A stretch of DNA of 10,944 bases from Verrucolacustris sp044348085 (GCA_044348085.1 JBIKTM010000036.1:1-10944); one strand, 5' to 3'; positions 1-6,683 are shown, numbered from the stretch's first letter. The notes: generated by a model not told the origin, from the letters alone. Numbers and translations are program-made.

Positions 1-65
1 TCCTCCAGACTCACCACCCCGGAGGTCTGCAGTAGCTCCAGCACGTAGGCTTCGTTTGAGATCAT
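1..65 (-). CDS. N-terminal start of a minus-strand gene, perhaps a GspE/PilB-type secretion ATPase (partial)
   Basis: Downstream of gatB on the same strand an ATG (65-63) opens a frame that stays open to the window edge. It gives 21 full codons beginning MISNEAYVLELLQTSGVVSL. The amphipathic helix followed by 'TSGVVSLEE' resembles the N-terminal domain of GspE/PilB-type assembly ATPases, which often start with a short 'xxLLxxxGxVs' helix; this is an inference from a very short piece. There is no clear Shine-Dalgarno sequence. The gene starts 45 bases after the gatB stop with no terminator between, so it may be read through from gatCAB. The Walker motifs that would settle the identity lie outside the window. 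The reading frame is moderately supported, the name only weakly. Confidence 0.42.
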   Translation of the reverse strand, partial: MISNEAYVLELLQTSGVVSLE

Positions 66-110
66 AGCTTCGGGGAAAACATCGCCTAGGTAAGGGGGAA
101 GGGCAACCGT

Positions 111-1571
111 CTACGCAGAAAGTTTTACCTTTAAAATTTCGTCCACCTGCGTGGGGTTGGCTTTGCCTTGGCTCTTTTTCATCACAAAACCTTTCAGCGC
201 ATTGATTGCGTTGCTTTTCCCCGACCGATAATCCTCCACACTCCTCGGATTCGCCGCGATCGCCTCGTCACAAAATGCCTCCAATGCCCCCACATCTGAA
301 ATCTGTGCCAACCCTAATTTCTCCACCAGCGCCTTGGGAGATGAGGGATTCGCCATCAACTCCGCAAACACCTTTTTCGCCTGCGCGCTGTTGATGCCCC
401 CCTCCGCTACTAAAGTCGCCAACTCGCCGAAATATTCAGGTCGCACGGGGGTTGTCGCAGGATCCGGTTGCGTTGCCAGAAAATCGTTCAGAATCCAGTT
501 GGCTACCCCCGCCTTGTGCTTTGTCCCTGCCGCCGCCTTTTCGTAGTACGCGCACAGAGTACGGTCCGCTGCCAAAACACTCGCCTGATAGGCTGTGACT
601 CCGTTCTCCTTCATCAGCCGATCCTGCAAGGCTGTGGGTAGCTCGGGGAGGCCCGTCTCGGCCGCCGCCCGCAGACCTTGATCCGTCCGCACGGGTAGAA
701 GATCCGGCTCGGGGAAGTATCGGTAGTCATGGGCTTTTTCCTTCGTACGCATGGTGAAGGTGGCCCCCGCCTCGTCATCCCACCGCCGTGTCTCGTGCTG
801 AATCGCCTCTCCTTTCTCCACCGCGGCAATCTGTCGTGCGATCTCATACACCAGTGCCCGTCGCACACCGCTGATCGAATTTAAATTTTTCAACTCCACC
901 TTCGTTCCAAACTCTTTTTGCCCAACAGGTCGAACCGACACGTTCACGTCACACCGCATCTGCCCCTTCTCCATGTCCGCGCTGCTAACATTTCCCGAAA
1001 GCAGCACCTGCCGCAACGATCCTAGAAAGGCGAATGCCTCTCCTGGAGTCCGCAGATCCGCCTCCGACACAATCTCCATCAGGGGAGTGCCCGCCCGGTT
1101 AAAATCAATTCCGCTTCGCTCCTCATAGTGAAAAGATTTGGCCACATCCTCCTCCAGATGAATCCGCGTGAGTCGAATGGATTTCTTCGCCTTGGCCTCC
1201 TCCGTGTCTTGAAGATCTTTGGGAAACAGAAACGGATCTAGCCCGACCTCGCCCCCTGCACAGAGCGGATCCTCAAATTGGCTGATCTGATAATTTTTCG
1301 GCATGTCGGGATAAAAATAGTTCTTTCGATCAAACCGAGCCACGGGCGCAATCCGACATCCGAACATCAGACCTGTCAGAATCGTTTTACGGATCGCCTC
1401 CTCATTCGGTACGGGAAGACTCCCGGGCATTCCCAAGCATACGGGACAAACCTGACTGTTGGCGGCGCCCCCGTACTGATTGATACAGCCGCAAAACATC
1501 TTCGTCTGCGTGTGGAGCTGCACGTGCACTTCCAACCCGATGACCGCTTCCCAATTTCCAGAGGAGGTCAT
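111..1571 (-). CDS. gatB: Aspartyl/glutamyl-tRNA(Asn/Gln) amidotransferase subunit B
   Basis: GatB is the kinase and tRNA-binding subunit of the GatCAB amidotransferase. It phosphorylates the side chain of misacylated Glu-tRNAGln or Asp-tRNAAsn, which is then amidated with ammonia supplied by GatA. The 486 residues match the usual family length. Visible family motifs are VIGLEVHVQL (about 10-19), YPDMPKNYQISQ (87-98), RIHLEEDVAK (136-145), GTPLMEIVSE (161-170), RCDVNVSVR (206-214), KVELKNLNS (224-232) and RRWDDEAGA (262-270). The C-terminal helical YqeY-like domain starts near KAGVANWILNDF (353-364). Four cysteines (C27, C29, C42, C45) form the putative zinc site found in many, but not all, GatB proteins. 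Its ATG overlaps the gatA TGA as ATGA (1568-1571), so translation is probably coupled; no strong ribosome binding site is visible. Confidence 0.98.
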   Translation of the reverse strand: MTSSGNWEAVIGLEVHVQLHTQTKMFCGCINQYGGAANSQVCPVCLGMPGSLPVPNEEAIRKTILTGLMFGCRIAPVARFDRKNYFYPDMPKNYQISQFEDPLCAGGEVGLDPFLFPKDLQDTEEAKAKKSIRLTRIHLEEDVAKSFHYEERSGIDFNRAGTPLMEIVSEADLRTPGEAFAFLGSLRQVLLSGNVSSADMEKGQMRCDVNVSVRPVGQKEFGTKVELKNLNSISGVRRALVYEIARQIAAVEKGEAIQHETRRWDDEAGATFTMRTKEKAHDYRYFPEPDLLPVRTDQGLRAAAETGLPELPTALQDRLMKENGVTAYQASVLAADRTLCAYYEKAAAGTKHKAGVANWILNDFLATQPDPATTPVRPEYFGELATLVAEGGINSAQAKKVFAELMANPSSPKALVEKLGLAQISDVGALEAFCDEAIAANPRSVEDYRSGKSNAINALKGFVMKKSQGKANPTQVDEILKVKLSA

Positions 1572-3007
1572 ACAGGTGGCATCCGTTTCCAGAAATCGTG
1601 CGCCTGCTCATACGCATGCGCCGCTTGCAGCATTTTTTCTTCGCCGAATCGGGGACCGATCAGCTGCAGACCAATCGGCAGATTCGATTTTGTGAAACCA
1701 CACGGCAAGGAGATCGCGCCGTTGCCCGCCAAGTTTGTGGAAATGGTGAATACGTCGGCCAGATACATTTTCAGCGGATCCTGCGTCCGTTCTCCTAAAG
1801 GGAAGGCGGGTTCGGGGCTGGTCGGGGTTAGTAGTAGATCACACTTCGTGAATGCCGATTCAAAATCCTGACGCAACAGACCCCGCACCTTCTGCGCCTT
1901 GCGGTAGTAGGCGTCCGCATAGCCTTGGCTGAGGACGAAGGTGCCCAGAATGATTCGGCGCTTCACCTCCGGCCCAAATCCTTCCGAGCGGGTTCGTTGA
2001 TAAAGATCCAGCAGATCCTTCGGATCCAGTGCCCGCCGACCGTACCGGACTCCGTCAAAGCGGGCGAGATTGGCCGAAGCCTCTGCCGTGGCCAAAATAT
2101 AGTACACCGCGATCGCGGCAGGAGTGTGGGGGAGGGACACCTCAACCAGCGTGGCCCCATTTTTTTCAAACCATTGTGAAGCAGTTCGGATTGCGGCTTC
2201 GGTCTCCGCATTCATTCCAGGAAGAAAGTACTCCTTGGGTAAACCCACTCGCAGGCCTTTGACCGATCCGGTAGGCTTCGAGAGGAAAGTTTCCGGTTTG
2301 CGGAGGTCGGTCGTGTTGTCGCGCGGGTCGTGTCCTGCCAGTGCGGAGAGAAGAATCGCCGAATCCTCCACCGTGCGGGTGAGGGGCCCGATCTGATCCA
2401 GGGAGGAGGCAAACGCAACCAGACCGTATCGGGAGATTCGTCCGTAGGTGGGTTTGAGTCCCACACAACCGCACAACGCCGCAGGTTGGCGGATCGAGCC
2501 TCCGGTGTCGGAGCCGAGAGCGGCAATGGCGAGGCGTCCCGCCACGGCCGCGGCGGAACCACCCGAAGAGCCTCCGGGGATCCGGGTTGGATCCCACGGG
2601 TTGCGGGTGACACCGAGGGCGGAATTTTCTGTGGAGGAACCCATGGCAAACTCGTCCATGTTGGTTCGTCCGAGGAAGATGGCACCCGCGTGGCGGAGTC
2701 GGGCTACGGCGGTGGCATCGTATGGGGCTCGGTAGCCTTCTAGGATTTTCGAGGAGCAGGTGCAGGGATCGCCTAGAGCGTTGAGGTTGTCTTTGAGAGC
2801 GATCGGAATTCCGCCTAGCGGGAGAGAGGAATCAGCTTTTTCGGCAGCGGCGAGGGCGGCCTTTTCGTCGATGTGGGTGAAGGCGTGGACGGTTTTTTCC
2901 CTAGCCCCGATTTCGGTAAGGAGATCTTTTACAATATCGCGGGAGTGAATCTCTTTTGAGGAGAGACGGCGTCGCAGCGAGGCGAGAGTTTCGTGGGCGA
3001 GGCTCAT
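1568..3007 (-). CDS. gatA: Aspartyl/glutamyl-tRNA(Asn/Gln) amidotransferase subunit A
   Basis: GatA is the amidase-signature subunit that hydrolyses glutamine and channels the ammonia to GatB. The protein has 479 residues, about the family norm. The Ser-cisSer-Lys catalytic triad is intact: K72 in 'IALKDN', cis-S147 in the glycine/serine-rich 'GGSSGGSAAA', and nucleophile S171 in 'SDTGGSIRQPA'. The spacing equals that known for Staphylococcus aureus GatA (K79/S154/S178) shifted by 7. Further signature segments are GRTNMDEFAMGSSTENSA (113-130) and GLKPTYGRISRYG (183-195). The ATG (3007) overlaps the gatC TGA by 4 bases and its TGA overlaps the gatB ATG in the same way, so the three subunits are probably made in coupled, balanced amounts. 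The gene is strongly GC-rich, which explains the many spurious open frames opposite it. Confidence 0.98.
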   Translation of the reverse strand: MSLAHETLASLRRRLSSKEIHSRDIVKDLLTEIGAREKTVHAFTHIDEKAALAAAEKADSSLPLGGIPIALKDNLNALGDPCTCSSKILEGYRAPYDATAVARLRHAGAIFLGRTNMDEFAMGSSTENSALGVTRNPWDPTRIPGGSSGGSAAAVAGRLAIAALGSDTGGSIRQPAALCGCVGLKPTYGRISRYGLVAFASSLDQIGPLTRTVEDSAILLSALAGHDPRDNTTDLRKPETFLSKPTGSVKGLRVGLPKEYFLPGMNAETEAAIRTASQWFEKNGATLVEVSLPHTPAAIAVYYILATAEASANLARFDGVRYGRRALDPKDLLDLYQRTRSEGFGPEVKRRIILGTFVLSQGYADAYYRKAQKVRGLLRQDFESAFTKCDLLLTPTSPEPAFPLGERTQDPLKMYLADVFTISTNLAGNGAISLPCGFTKSNLPIGLQLIGPRFGEEKMLQAAHAYEQAHDFWKRMPPV

Positions 3008-3285
3008 TCGACGATTTTGGGTACGAGGATAAGATCGTTGCTTTGGGCAGGAGCGTTGGACAGCGCGGCTTCGACCGAGAGGCTGGGGGTGGGGATGTCT
3101 TTGCGAAGGATGGGTTGGGCTGGGGGAACCACTTCAGGAACATCGCCTGTGGGCATCTGACCCAAAGTTTCCATGTGGGCAAGGATTTGGCTCAGTTGAG
3201 CGGTGAACTTGGTAGTCTCGTCAGGAGTCAGGGATAAGCGGGCTAACCCAGCCACATCGGCAACATTCAGCTTCGGAGCGGACAT
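3004..3285 (-). CDS. gatC: Aspartyl/glutamyl-tRNA(Asn/Gln) amidotransferase subunit C
   Basis: GatC is the small subunit that wraps around and stabilises the GatA-GatB interface. It is 93 residues from the chosen ATG. The family pattern is complete: VADVAGLARLSLTPDE near the N-terminus, the helix FTAQLSQILAHMETL, a proline-rich linker (GDVPEVVPPAQP), LRKDIP, LSNAPAQ and the C-terminal VPKIVE. An in-frame TTG nine bases upstream (3294) would add three residues (MGL). I prefer the ATG at 3285 because the only SD-like bases, GGGG, lie just before it, though their spacing is too tight to be convincing. It is the first gene of gatCAB and its TGA overlaps the gatA ATG. A pyrimidine-rich leader with a repeated 13-mer precedes it. 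Confidence 0.95.
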   Translation of the reverse strand: MSAPKLNVADVAGLARLSLTPDETTKFTAQLSQILAHMETLGQMPTGDVPEVVPPAQPILRKDIPTPSLSVEAALSNAPAQSNDLILVPKIVE

Positions 3286-3300
3286 AAGCCCCAAAGAGTA

Positions 3301-3332
3301 GGAAGAAAGAAAGCGATTCGGAAGAAAGAAAG
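3301..3332. repeat. 13-bp direct repeat in the gatC leader
   Basis: GGAAGAAAGAAAG occurs at 3301-3313 and again, identically, at 3320-3332 (19-base period). In the gatC transcript this becomes two pyrimidine tracts, CTTTCTTTCTTCC, just upstream of the start. It may be a simple slippage product or a pyrimidine-rich leader; no function is shown. Confidence 0.6.
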
Positions 3333-3379
3333 AGGGGCGCGGAAACCTGCGAAAGTAGTTTTAAGCAATGCGACCCAAG

Positions 3380-3422
3380 CTTTGGTAGGGCGGGCTGTCC
3401 CTAGCCCGCCTCGCTGGCTACC
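3380..3422 (+). repeat. GTAGGGCG-family intergenic palindrome, copy 1
   Basis: An 8-bp perfect stem (GGCGGGCT 3389-3396 with AGCCCGCC 3403-3410) closes the loop GTCCCT. Outside it, GGTAG (3384-3388) can pair with CTACC (3418-3422). The 32 bases 3380-3411 recur identically at 6621-6652, and a reverse-oriented relative lies at 6684-6710. It sits between pyrH and gatC. Confidence 0.9.
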
Positions 3423-3458
3423 TACTCAATCCAAAATCCAAAATTAAAAATCCAACAT

Positions 3459-3479
3459 AACGGCGGCAAAACTGCCGTT
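3459..3479 (-). terminator. Possible weak pyrH terminator hairpin
   Basis: Directly after the pyrH stop, the minus strand carries a 6-bp inverted repeat (AACGGC/GCCGTT), or alternatively CGGCA-GTTT-TGCCG. The T-rich run comes only about ten bases later (GGATTTTTAATTTTTGG), so it is not a canonical terminator; some transcription may continue into gatCAB. Confidence 0.35.
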
Positions 3480-3480
3480 T

Positions 3481-4365
3481 CTACTCCCCAGCAATCACCC
3501 TTGTCCCAACAGGCCGGCCTTCTGCCGCGGCTCGCAAATTTCCCTCTCGAAACACGTCGAACACCACGATCGGGATCTTGTTATCCATGCAGAGGGAAAA
3601 TGCGGTCGAATCCATAATCTGCAATCGGCGGCGTAACGCGTCTCCGTAGGTGATGGTTTGGAATCGTTGGGCGCGAGGGTTAATCCGGGGATCCGAATCG
3701 TAGATGCCGTCCACTTTGGTGGCTTTGAGGAGGGCGTCCGCACCGATTTCGCTGGCTCGGAGCGCGGCTGTGGTATCGGTGGAGAAGAAAGGATGTCCCG
3801 TGCCGGCGGCAAAGATAACGACTCTTCCTTTCTCCAGGTGACGCAGGGCACGGCGTCGAATAAACGGTTCGGCCACATTCTTCATCTCAATGGCGGTGAG
3901 AACTCGGGTCTCGACTCCTGCGTGTTCGAGGGCGTCTTGGAGCGCGAGTGAGTTGATCACGGTGGCCAGCATTCCCATGTAGTCGGCCGTGTTGCGGTCC
4001 ATCTGACCTTCGTCGGCCGCGGGGGCGCCTCGCCAAATATTGCCTCCTCCGATGACGATACCGAGTTGGAGGGAGGGAGAGAGGATGCCTTTGATCTGGT
4101 GGGCGAGGCGTTGGATGATGGGATGAGAGAGGTGGTTGGAAGAGTCGCCCAAAGTTTCGCCGGAAAGTTTGAGGAGGAGACGGCGTGTTTTTTGGGAGTG
4201 GGCGGGGGAGTAGGAGTCGTCTCGGTGCGACTGATTTTCGCTTGGGCTACGAGGGATGGGAGAGGGGCGGGAGGATTTTGCGGGAGATTTTTTTTGGGGA
4301 CGACGGGAGGGCACGACCGAGTGTGGCGTGAAACAGGCTCCAAGCGGAAGGAGAATTTTTTCCAT
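3481..4365 (-). CDS. pyrH: Uridylate (UMP) kinase, with an unusual N-terminal extension
   Basis: PyrH phosphorylates UMP to UDP with ATP, an essential step of pyrimidine nucleotide synthesis; the family is hexameric, cytosolic, and has an amino-acid-kinase fold. From the ATG at 4365 the protein has 294 residues. The conserved core starts only near residue 61: RRLLLKLSGETLG (61-73), GIVIGGGNIWRG (102-113), MDRNTADYMGMLATVINSL (122-140), FAAGTGHPFFSTDTTAA (185-201) and ATKVDGIYDSDP (215-226). The core alone (about 234 residues) is a normal full-length PyrH. The first 60 residues are basic and Ser/Pro-rich. No ATG, GTG or TTG lies within 40 codons upstream of the core, so a normal-length start cannot be placed; a GTG at 4425 would be even longer and runs through a palindrome. 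No ribosome binding site is evident. The usual neighbours rpsB, tsf and frr are absent. Confidence 0.93.
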   Translation of the reverse strand: MEKILLPLGACFTPHSVVPSRRPQKKSPAKSSRPSPIPRSPSENQSHRDDSYSPAHSQKTRRLLLKLSGETLGDSSNHLSHPIIQRLAHQIKGILSPSLQLGIVIGGGNIWRGAPAADEGQMDRNTADYMGMLATVINSLALQDALEHAGVETRVLTAIEMKNVAEPFIRRRALRHLEKGRVVIFAAGTGHPFFSTDTTAALRASEIGADALLKATKVDGIYDSDPRINPRAQRFQTITYGDALRRRLQIMDSTAFSLCMDNKIPIVVFDVFREGNLRAAAEGRPVGTRVIAGE

Positions 4366-4375
4366 ACACGGCTTA

Positions 4376-4402
4376 GGTAGGGCCGCCTCTACGTAGGCGG
4401 CC
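4376..4402 (+). repeat. GTAGGGC-family palindrome, copy in the pyrH leader
   Basis: GGTAGGGCC leads into a perfect 8-bp stem, GGCCGCCT (4381-4388) with AGGCGGCC (4395-4402), loop CTACGT. It ends about ten bases upstream of the pyrH ATG, so on the pyrH transcript it would be a strong hairpin close to the start codon and could affect initiation. Confidence 0.8.
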
Positions 4403-4439
4403 GGCGTTGATGGCTTTTGATTCACAATTCACAACTGCT

Positions 4440-4464
4440 GCCGGGTCATAGACCCAGCCCTACC
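4440..4464 (-). repeat. GTAGGGC-family palindrome, divergent reverse copy
   Basis: On the minus strand it reads GGTAGGGCTGGGTC, TAT, GACCCGGC. The core stem is GGGTC (4443-4447) with GACCC (4451-4455) and a 3-base loop; outer GC pairs flank one mismatch. It shares only the GGTAGGGC head with the other copies, so membership of the family is likely but not certain. Confidence 0.65.
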
Positions 4465-4471
4465 AATTCTG

Positions 4472-4496
4472 AAATCCTTCGCATCCTTTGCGTGAG
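4472..4496 (+). repeat. CCTTTGCG-type short spacer repeat
   Basis: The stretch AAATCCTTCGCATCCTTTGC followed by GTGA has a roughly 9-10-base phased CCTT-x-GCG pattern. A related stretch occurs at 6751-6783, and both are followed about 30-55 bases later by GGGATAA(A/G)AGAAA. Both lie beside GTAGGGC palindromes, so this looks like part of a shared intergenic repeat context. The rest of the 4497-4660 spacer is AT-rich and holds nothing else I recognise. Confidence 0.45.
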
Positions 4497-4667
4497 AAAA
4501 TCGCTCTTTCGTCATGGGATAAAAGAAATTTGTTTATGCCACAACTAACTCGATTCCAACGAAAGGCATTTTTAATTAATGCAAACTACTGATTTCCAAT
4601 GTATTAAGAAAAATACATATATTGTAAAACCAATTGTGACGATTGTGTGACAGGCAAAAATTTCCCC

Positions 4668-4696
4668 TTGATTTTGAACAGAACGTGGTTTAGGAT
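4668..4696 (+). promoter_or_regulatory. Candidate sigma70-type promoter for the secreted-protein pair
   Basis: TTGATT (4668-4673) and TAGGAT (4691-4696) are separated by 17 bases, each matching the sigma70 consensus at 4 of 6 positions. Transcription would start near 4703, leaving a leader of about 20 bases that just contains the AGGAG ribosome binding site. It is plausible only; the AT-rich region upstream offers alternatives. Confidence 0.35.
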
Positions 4697-4707
4697 GTCT
4701 CTTGTGA

Positions 4708-4712
4708 AGGAG
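4708..4712 (+). promoter_or_regulatory. Ribosome binding site that decides the start at 4722
   Basis: AGGAG (4708-4712) lies 3 bases before ATG 4716, which is too close, and 9 bases before ATG 4722, which is good spacing. The 4722 start also gives a clean signal peptide beginning MKKLN, so the longer frame from 4647 is rejected. Confidence 0.75.
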
Positions 4713-4721
4713 ATTATGAAT

Positions 4722-5663
4722 ATGAAAAAACTCAATGTCACTCTCGCAATCCTTGTAGCCGCTGTCATGGCGGGAAACGCTCAGACAAGTGTCACGAGTG
4801 AAATCGTGGGGTATCAAGTTCAAAGTTTCAGCGCAGGTAATACCGTTCACACCGTAACATTCGTCAAACCTGATAAATTCAATGGTCTTGCTTCATCTAA
4901 AACTGCGAGTTCCCTGACAGTCTCTAGTGCATCATTTCCTAACTACGGTTTAGATAGTGGAATTCCTACGCACTACGTTAAAATACTTGATGGACCGTTA
5001 GCTGGGTACGTATTTGATGTTATCTCTAGCACATCCACTTCAATTGTTGTTGATGGCAACATAGCCACGGCTGGAACTACGCCTAGATTTTTAGTTCGCG
5101 AACACATCCGGCTAGCAGATGTTTTTGCAACAAGTACTGGATTATCGGATGGTTCTGATACATTCACTTTATTTAATGATAACGGAACGTCCACCGTTGC
5201 GTTGCGTGCACAAAATGATTCCCCTTCAGGATGGCTTGATCCAGTAACTGAGCAACCTATGAATCCAGTTATTTATCCTGGCCAAGGCTTTCTACTTACA
5301 ACTGCCGCCTCTGGCACATTCACAGTAGCTCAAACTGTTGAATCAACCCCAACAGTAGTACCCCTATATGTCGGCGCTGTGAATCTTGTATCTCGTGCAT
5401 CTCCAAGTTCGGATAGTATGTCCCTAGTTAGCAGTGGATTGGGTGCCAACATGGCATCGGGGAGTGATACAGTTGAATTTTGGAGTAATAATGGTTCCCT
5501 AGCGTCACAAGAAGTTGCCTTAGCTGTCGGGGCTGATGGCTTTGTCAACCCTATTACTGAAGCTCCAACTGTTGGAACGATGGAGGGTGGTACCGTGGTT
5601 AATGTAACGGTAACACAAAACTCAACCTGGATGGCTCCCGCTCCTTACACTTCAACCCCATAA
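4722..5663 (+). CDS. Secreted protein resembling the TIGR02597 family of Verrucomicrobia
   Basis: The protein has 313 residues and starts with a Sec signal peptide, MKKLNVTLAILVAAVMAGNA, probably cut after 'GNA' before QTSV. The mature part is rich in Ser, Thr, Val and Gly, with alternating beta-strand-like segments and no transmembrane helix. Its layout resembles the TIGR02597 proteins as I remember them: an N-terminal 'EIVGYQV...GNTVHTVTFVKP', then 'PTHYVKILDGPLAGYVFDVI', 'SGWLDPVTEQPMNPVIYPGQG', and two later repeats of a 'D(S/T)...LVSSGLGANMASGSDTVEF' type. The biochemical role of that family is unknown to me. It lacks a PEP-CTERM tag, but the next gene, 37 bases downstream, encodes a PEP-CTERM protein and probably shares its mRNA. 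The GC content (about 45%) is clearly lower than in gatCAB. Confidence 0.85.
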   Translation: MKKLNVTLAILVAAVMAGNAQTSVTSEIVGYQVQSFSAGNTVHTVTFVKPDKFNGLASSKTASSLTVSSASFPNYGLDSGIPTHYVKILDGPLAGYVFDVISSTSTSIVVDGNIATAGTTPRFLVREHIRLADVFATSTGLSDGSDTFTLFNDNGTSTVALRAQNDSPSGWLDPVTEQPMNPVIYPGQGFLLTTAASGTFTVAQTVESTPTVVPLYVGAVNLVSRASPSSDSMSLVSSGLGANMASGSDTVEFWSNNGSLASQEVALAVGADGFVNPITEAPTVGTMEGGTVVNVTVTQNSTWMAPAPYTSTP

Positions 5664-5700
5664 AACAAAAAGAACAAACAAAACAGAAAGAACCAATAAA

Positions 5701-6480
5701 ATGAAAACACAAAAAATACCTCAACTTGCATTTTTATTTTCACTATTATCAATCTTAAGTGTTGAAGCCGGTACGGTAACAATCAGTGCGACGGGTCTAA
5801 GTTCGGCCCCAATATTTGTGACATCCTCATTAAGCTCTGTAGCTGCCAATACCCAACTTTACATTGGAACATTCAAAAGTGTTTCTGATTTAAATGGTAT
5901 AATTAGCACATACAAGGCAGGGGTGAGCGGAACAAGCTCTGCAGATGCAGCGGCAAAGTCAGCTGCCCTTTATACAAGTACCTTCAACTGGCTAACAAGT
6001 TCAGCTAACTTTTATAACTTTGTATCATCAGCAAATTCAATAACTCAAACAGCCGGAATTGCTGGGCAGGTTGCTTTTACGACATCTGCAACCCGAACTG
6101 TAAATGGTGTTGCAGCTTCCTACGCTGGGGCTAGTGGAACAATGGACGTTACATATGCAAATTATAGTGGGGGACCTGGAGCGCCACTTTTTGCGTTCTA
6201 TGGGACAGGGAGTGAAATTGCTATCGTAACAGACTCGACATGGATCGTTCCTGCAAACAACGCCTCAGGAGTCACAATCGGCACTGCTCAACTCGCGTCA
6301 ACCGGGGCGGGAGTTGCAAGCGAACTGTTGCTTGCCAACTATACCGATTACGCGACTGGGTCTGATCTGATCAGCTCTGTAGCGATTGCTCAAACTGTCA
6401 TCCCCGAGCCCTCCTCGGCCTCTCTCTTAGCCCTCGGTGTGGCTGGGTTGGTTGCCTTGCGCGCTCGTCGGAAAAGCTAA
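5701..6480 (+). CDS. PEP-CTERM sorting domain protein, secreted
   Basis: The 259-residue protein has an N-terminal signal peptide (MKTQKIPQLA then FLFSLLSILSVEA, cut near VEA|GT) and a textbook PEP-CTERM tail: IPEPSS (234-239), a hydrophobic segment ASLLALGVAGLVAL (240-253) and a basic end, RARRKS. In this system an exosortase recognises the PEP motif in the inner membrane and releases or processes the protein for the cell surface or extracellular matrix. The mature region is Ala/Ser/Thr-rich with no domain I recognise; 'LYIGTFKSVSDLNGI' near residues 53-67 recalls other PEP-CTERM exoproteins but proves nothing. The ATG is preceded by an A-rich leader without a clear ribosome binding site. 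It probably shares an operon with the upstream gene and is followed by a strong terminator. The last 70 bases are much more GC-rich than the body. Confidence 0.92.
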   Translation: MKTQKIPQLAFLFSLLSILSVEAGTVTISATGLSSAPIFVTSSLSSVAANTQLYIGTFKSVSDLNGIISTYKAGVSGTSSADAAAKSAALYTSTFNWLTSSANFYNFVSSANSITQTAGIAGQVAFTTSATRTVNGVAASYAGASGTMDVTYANYSGGPGAPLFAFYGTGSEIAIVTDSTWIVPANNASGVTIGTAQLASTGAGVASELLLANYTDYATGSDLISSVAIAQTVIPEPSSASLLALGVAGLVALRARRKS

Positions 6481-6506
6481 GTCGGTCAGTTAACCTTTCT
6501 TGTTGG

Positions 6507-6544
6507 CAAAGGGCGGATCCTTCGGGATCCGCCCTTTGTTTTTT
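6507..6544 (+). terminator. Strong rho-independent terminator
   Basis: A perfect 14-bp stem, CAAAGGGCGGATCC (6507-6520) with GGATCCGCCCTTTG (6525-6538), has a TTCG tetraloop and is followed directly by six T (6539-6544). It starts 26 bases after the PEP-CTERM stop and ends the 4722-6480 transcript. Confidence 0.96.
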
Positions 6545-6560
6545 GTGGGAATGCCCAAAA

Positions 6561-6574
6561 TTGGTAGGGCGGGC
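6561..6574 (+). repeat. Truncated GTAGGGCG-family copy
   Basis: TTGGTAGGGCGGGC matches the left half of the full copies at 3380 and 6621, but the right arm is missing and the sequence goes on into unrelated AAACCTTGG. It is a half element just downstream of the terminator. Confidence 0.6.
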
Positions 6575-6620
6575 AAACCTTGGTCCACAGATGAAGAGGT
6601 TCAGATTTAAAATTTCAAGC

Positions 6621-6652
6621 CTTTGGTAGGGCGGGCTGTCCCTAGCCCGCCT
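6621..6652 (+). repeat. GTAGGGCG-family palindrome, copy 2 (32 bp identical to 3380-3411)
   Basis: All 32 bases equal those at 3380-3411: a GGTAG head, an 8-bp stem GGCGGGCT/AGCCCGCC and the loop GTCCCT. The flanks differ after the right arm. An identical copy 3.2 kb away in a non-coding spacer indicates a dispersed element. Confidence 0.92.
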
Positions 6653-6683
6653 AGCGGATGATTGAAATTTCAAAATTCAGCGA

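Noticed and set aside
1278..1871. 197-residue plus-strand frame across gatB and gatA
   Set aside because: It lies opposite two clearly conserved genes and crosses their junction; a GC-rich shadow frame.
4366..4425. GTG start at 4425 for pyrH
   Set aside because: It would translate a dispersed palindrome (giving YVEAAL), and no ribosome binding site precedes it.
4647..4721. Longer start for the 4722 gene
   Set aside because: The added residues do not look like a signal peptide, would overlap the likely promoter, and have no ribosome binding site; AGGAG at 4708-4712 fits ATG 4722.
4572..4850. 92-residue minus-strand frame opposite the start of the 4722 gene
   Set aside because: It overlaps a well-supported signal-peptide gene on the other strand and has no start signal or recognisable motif.
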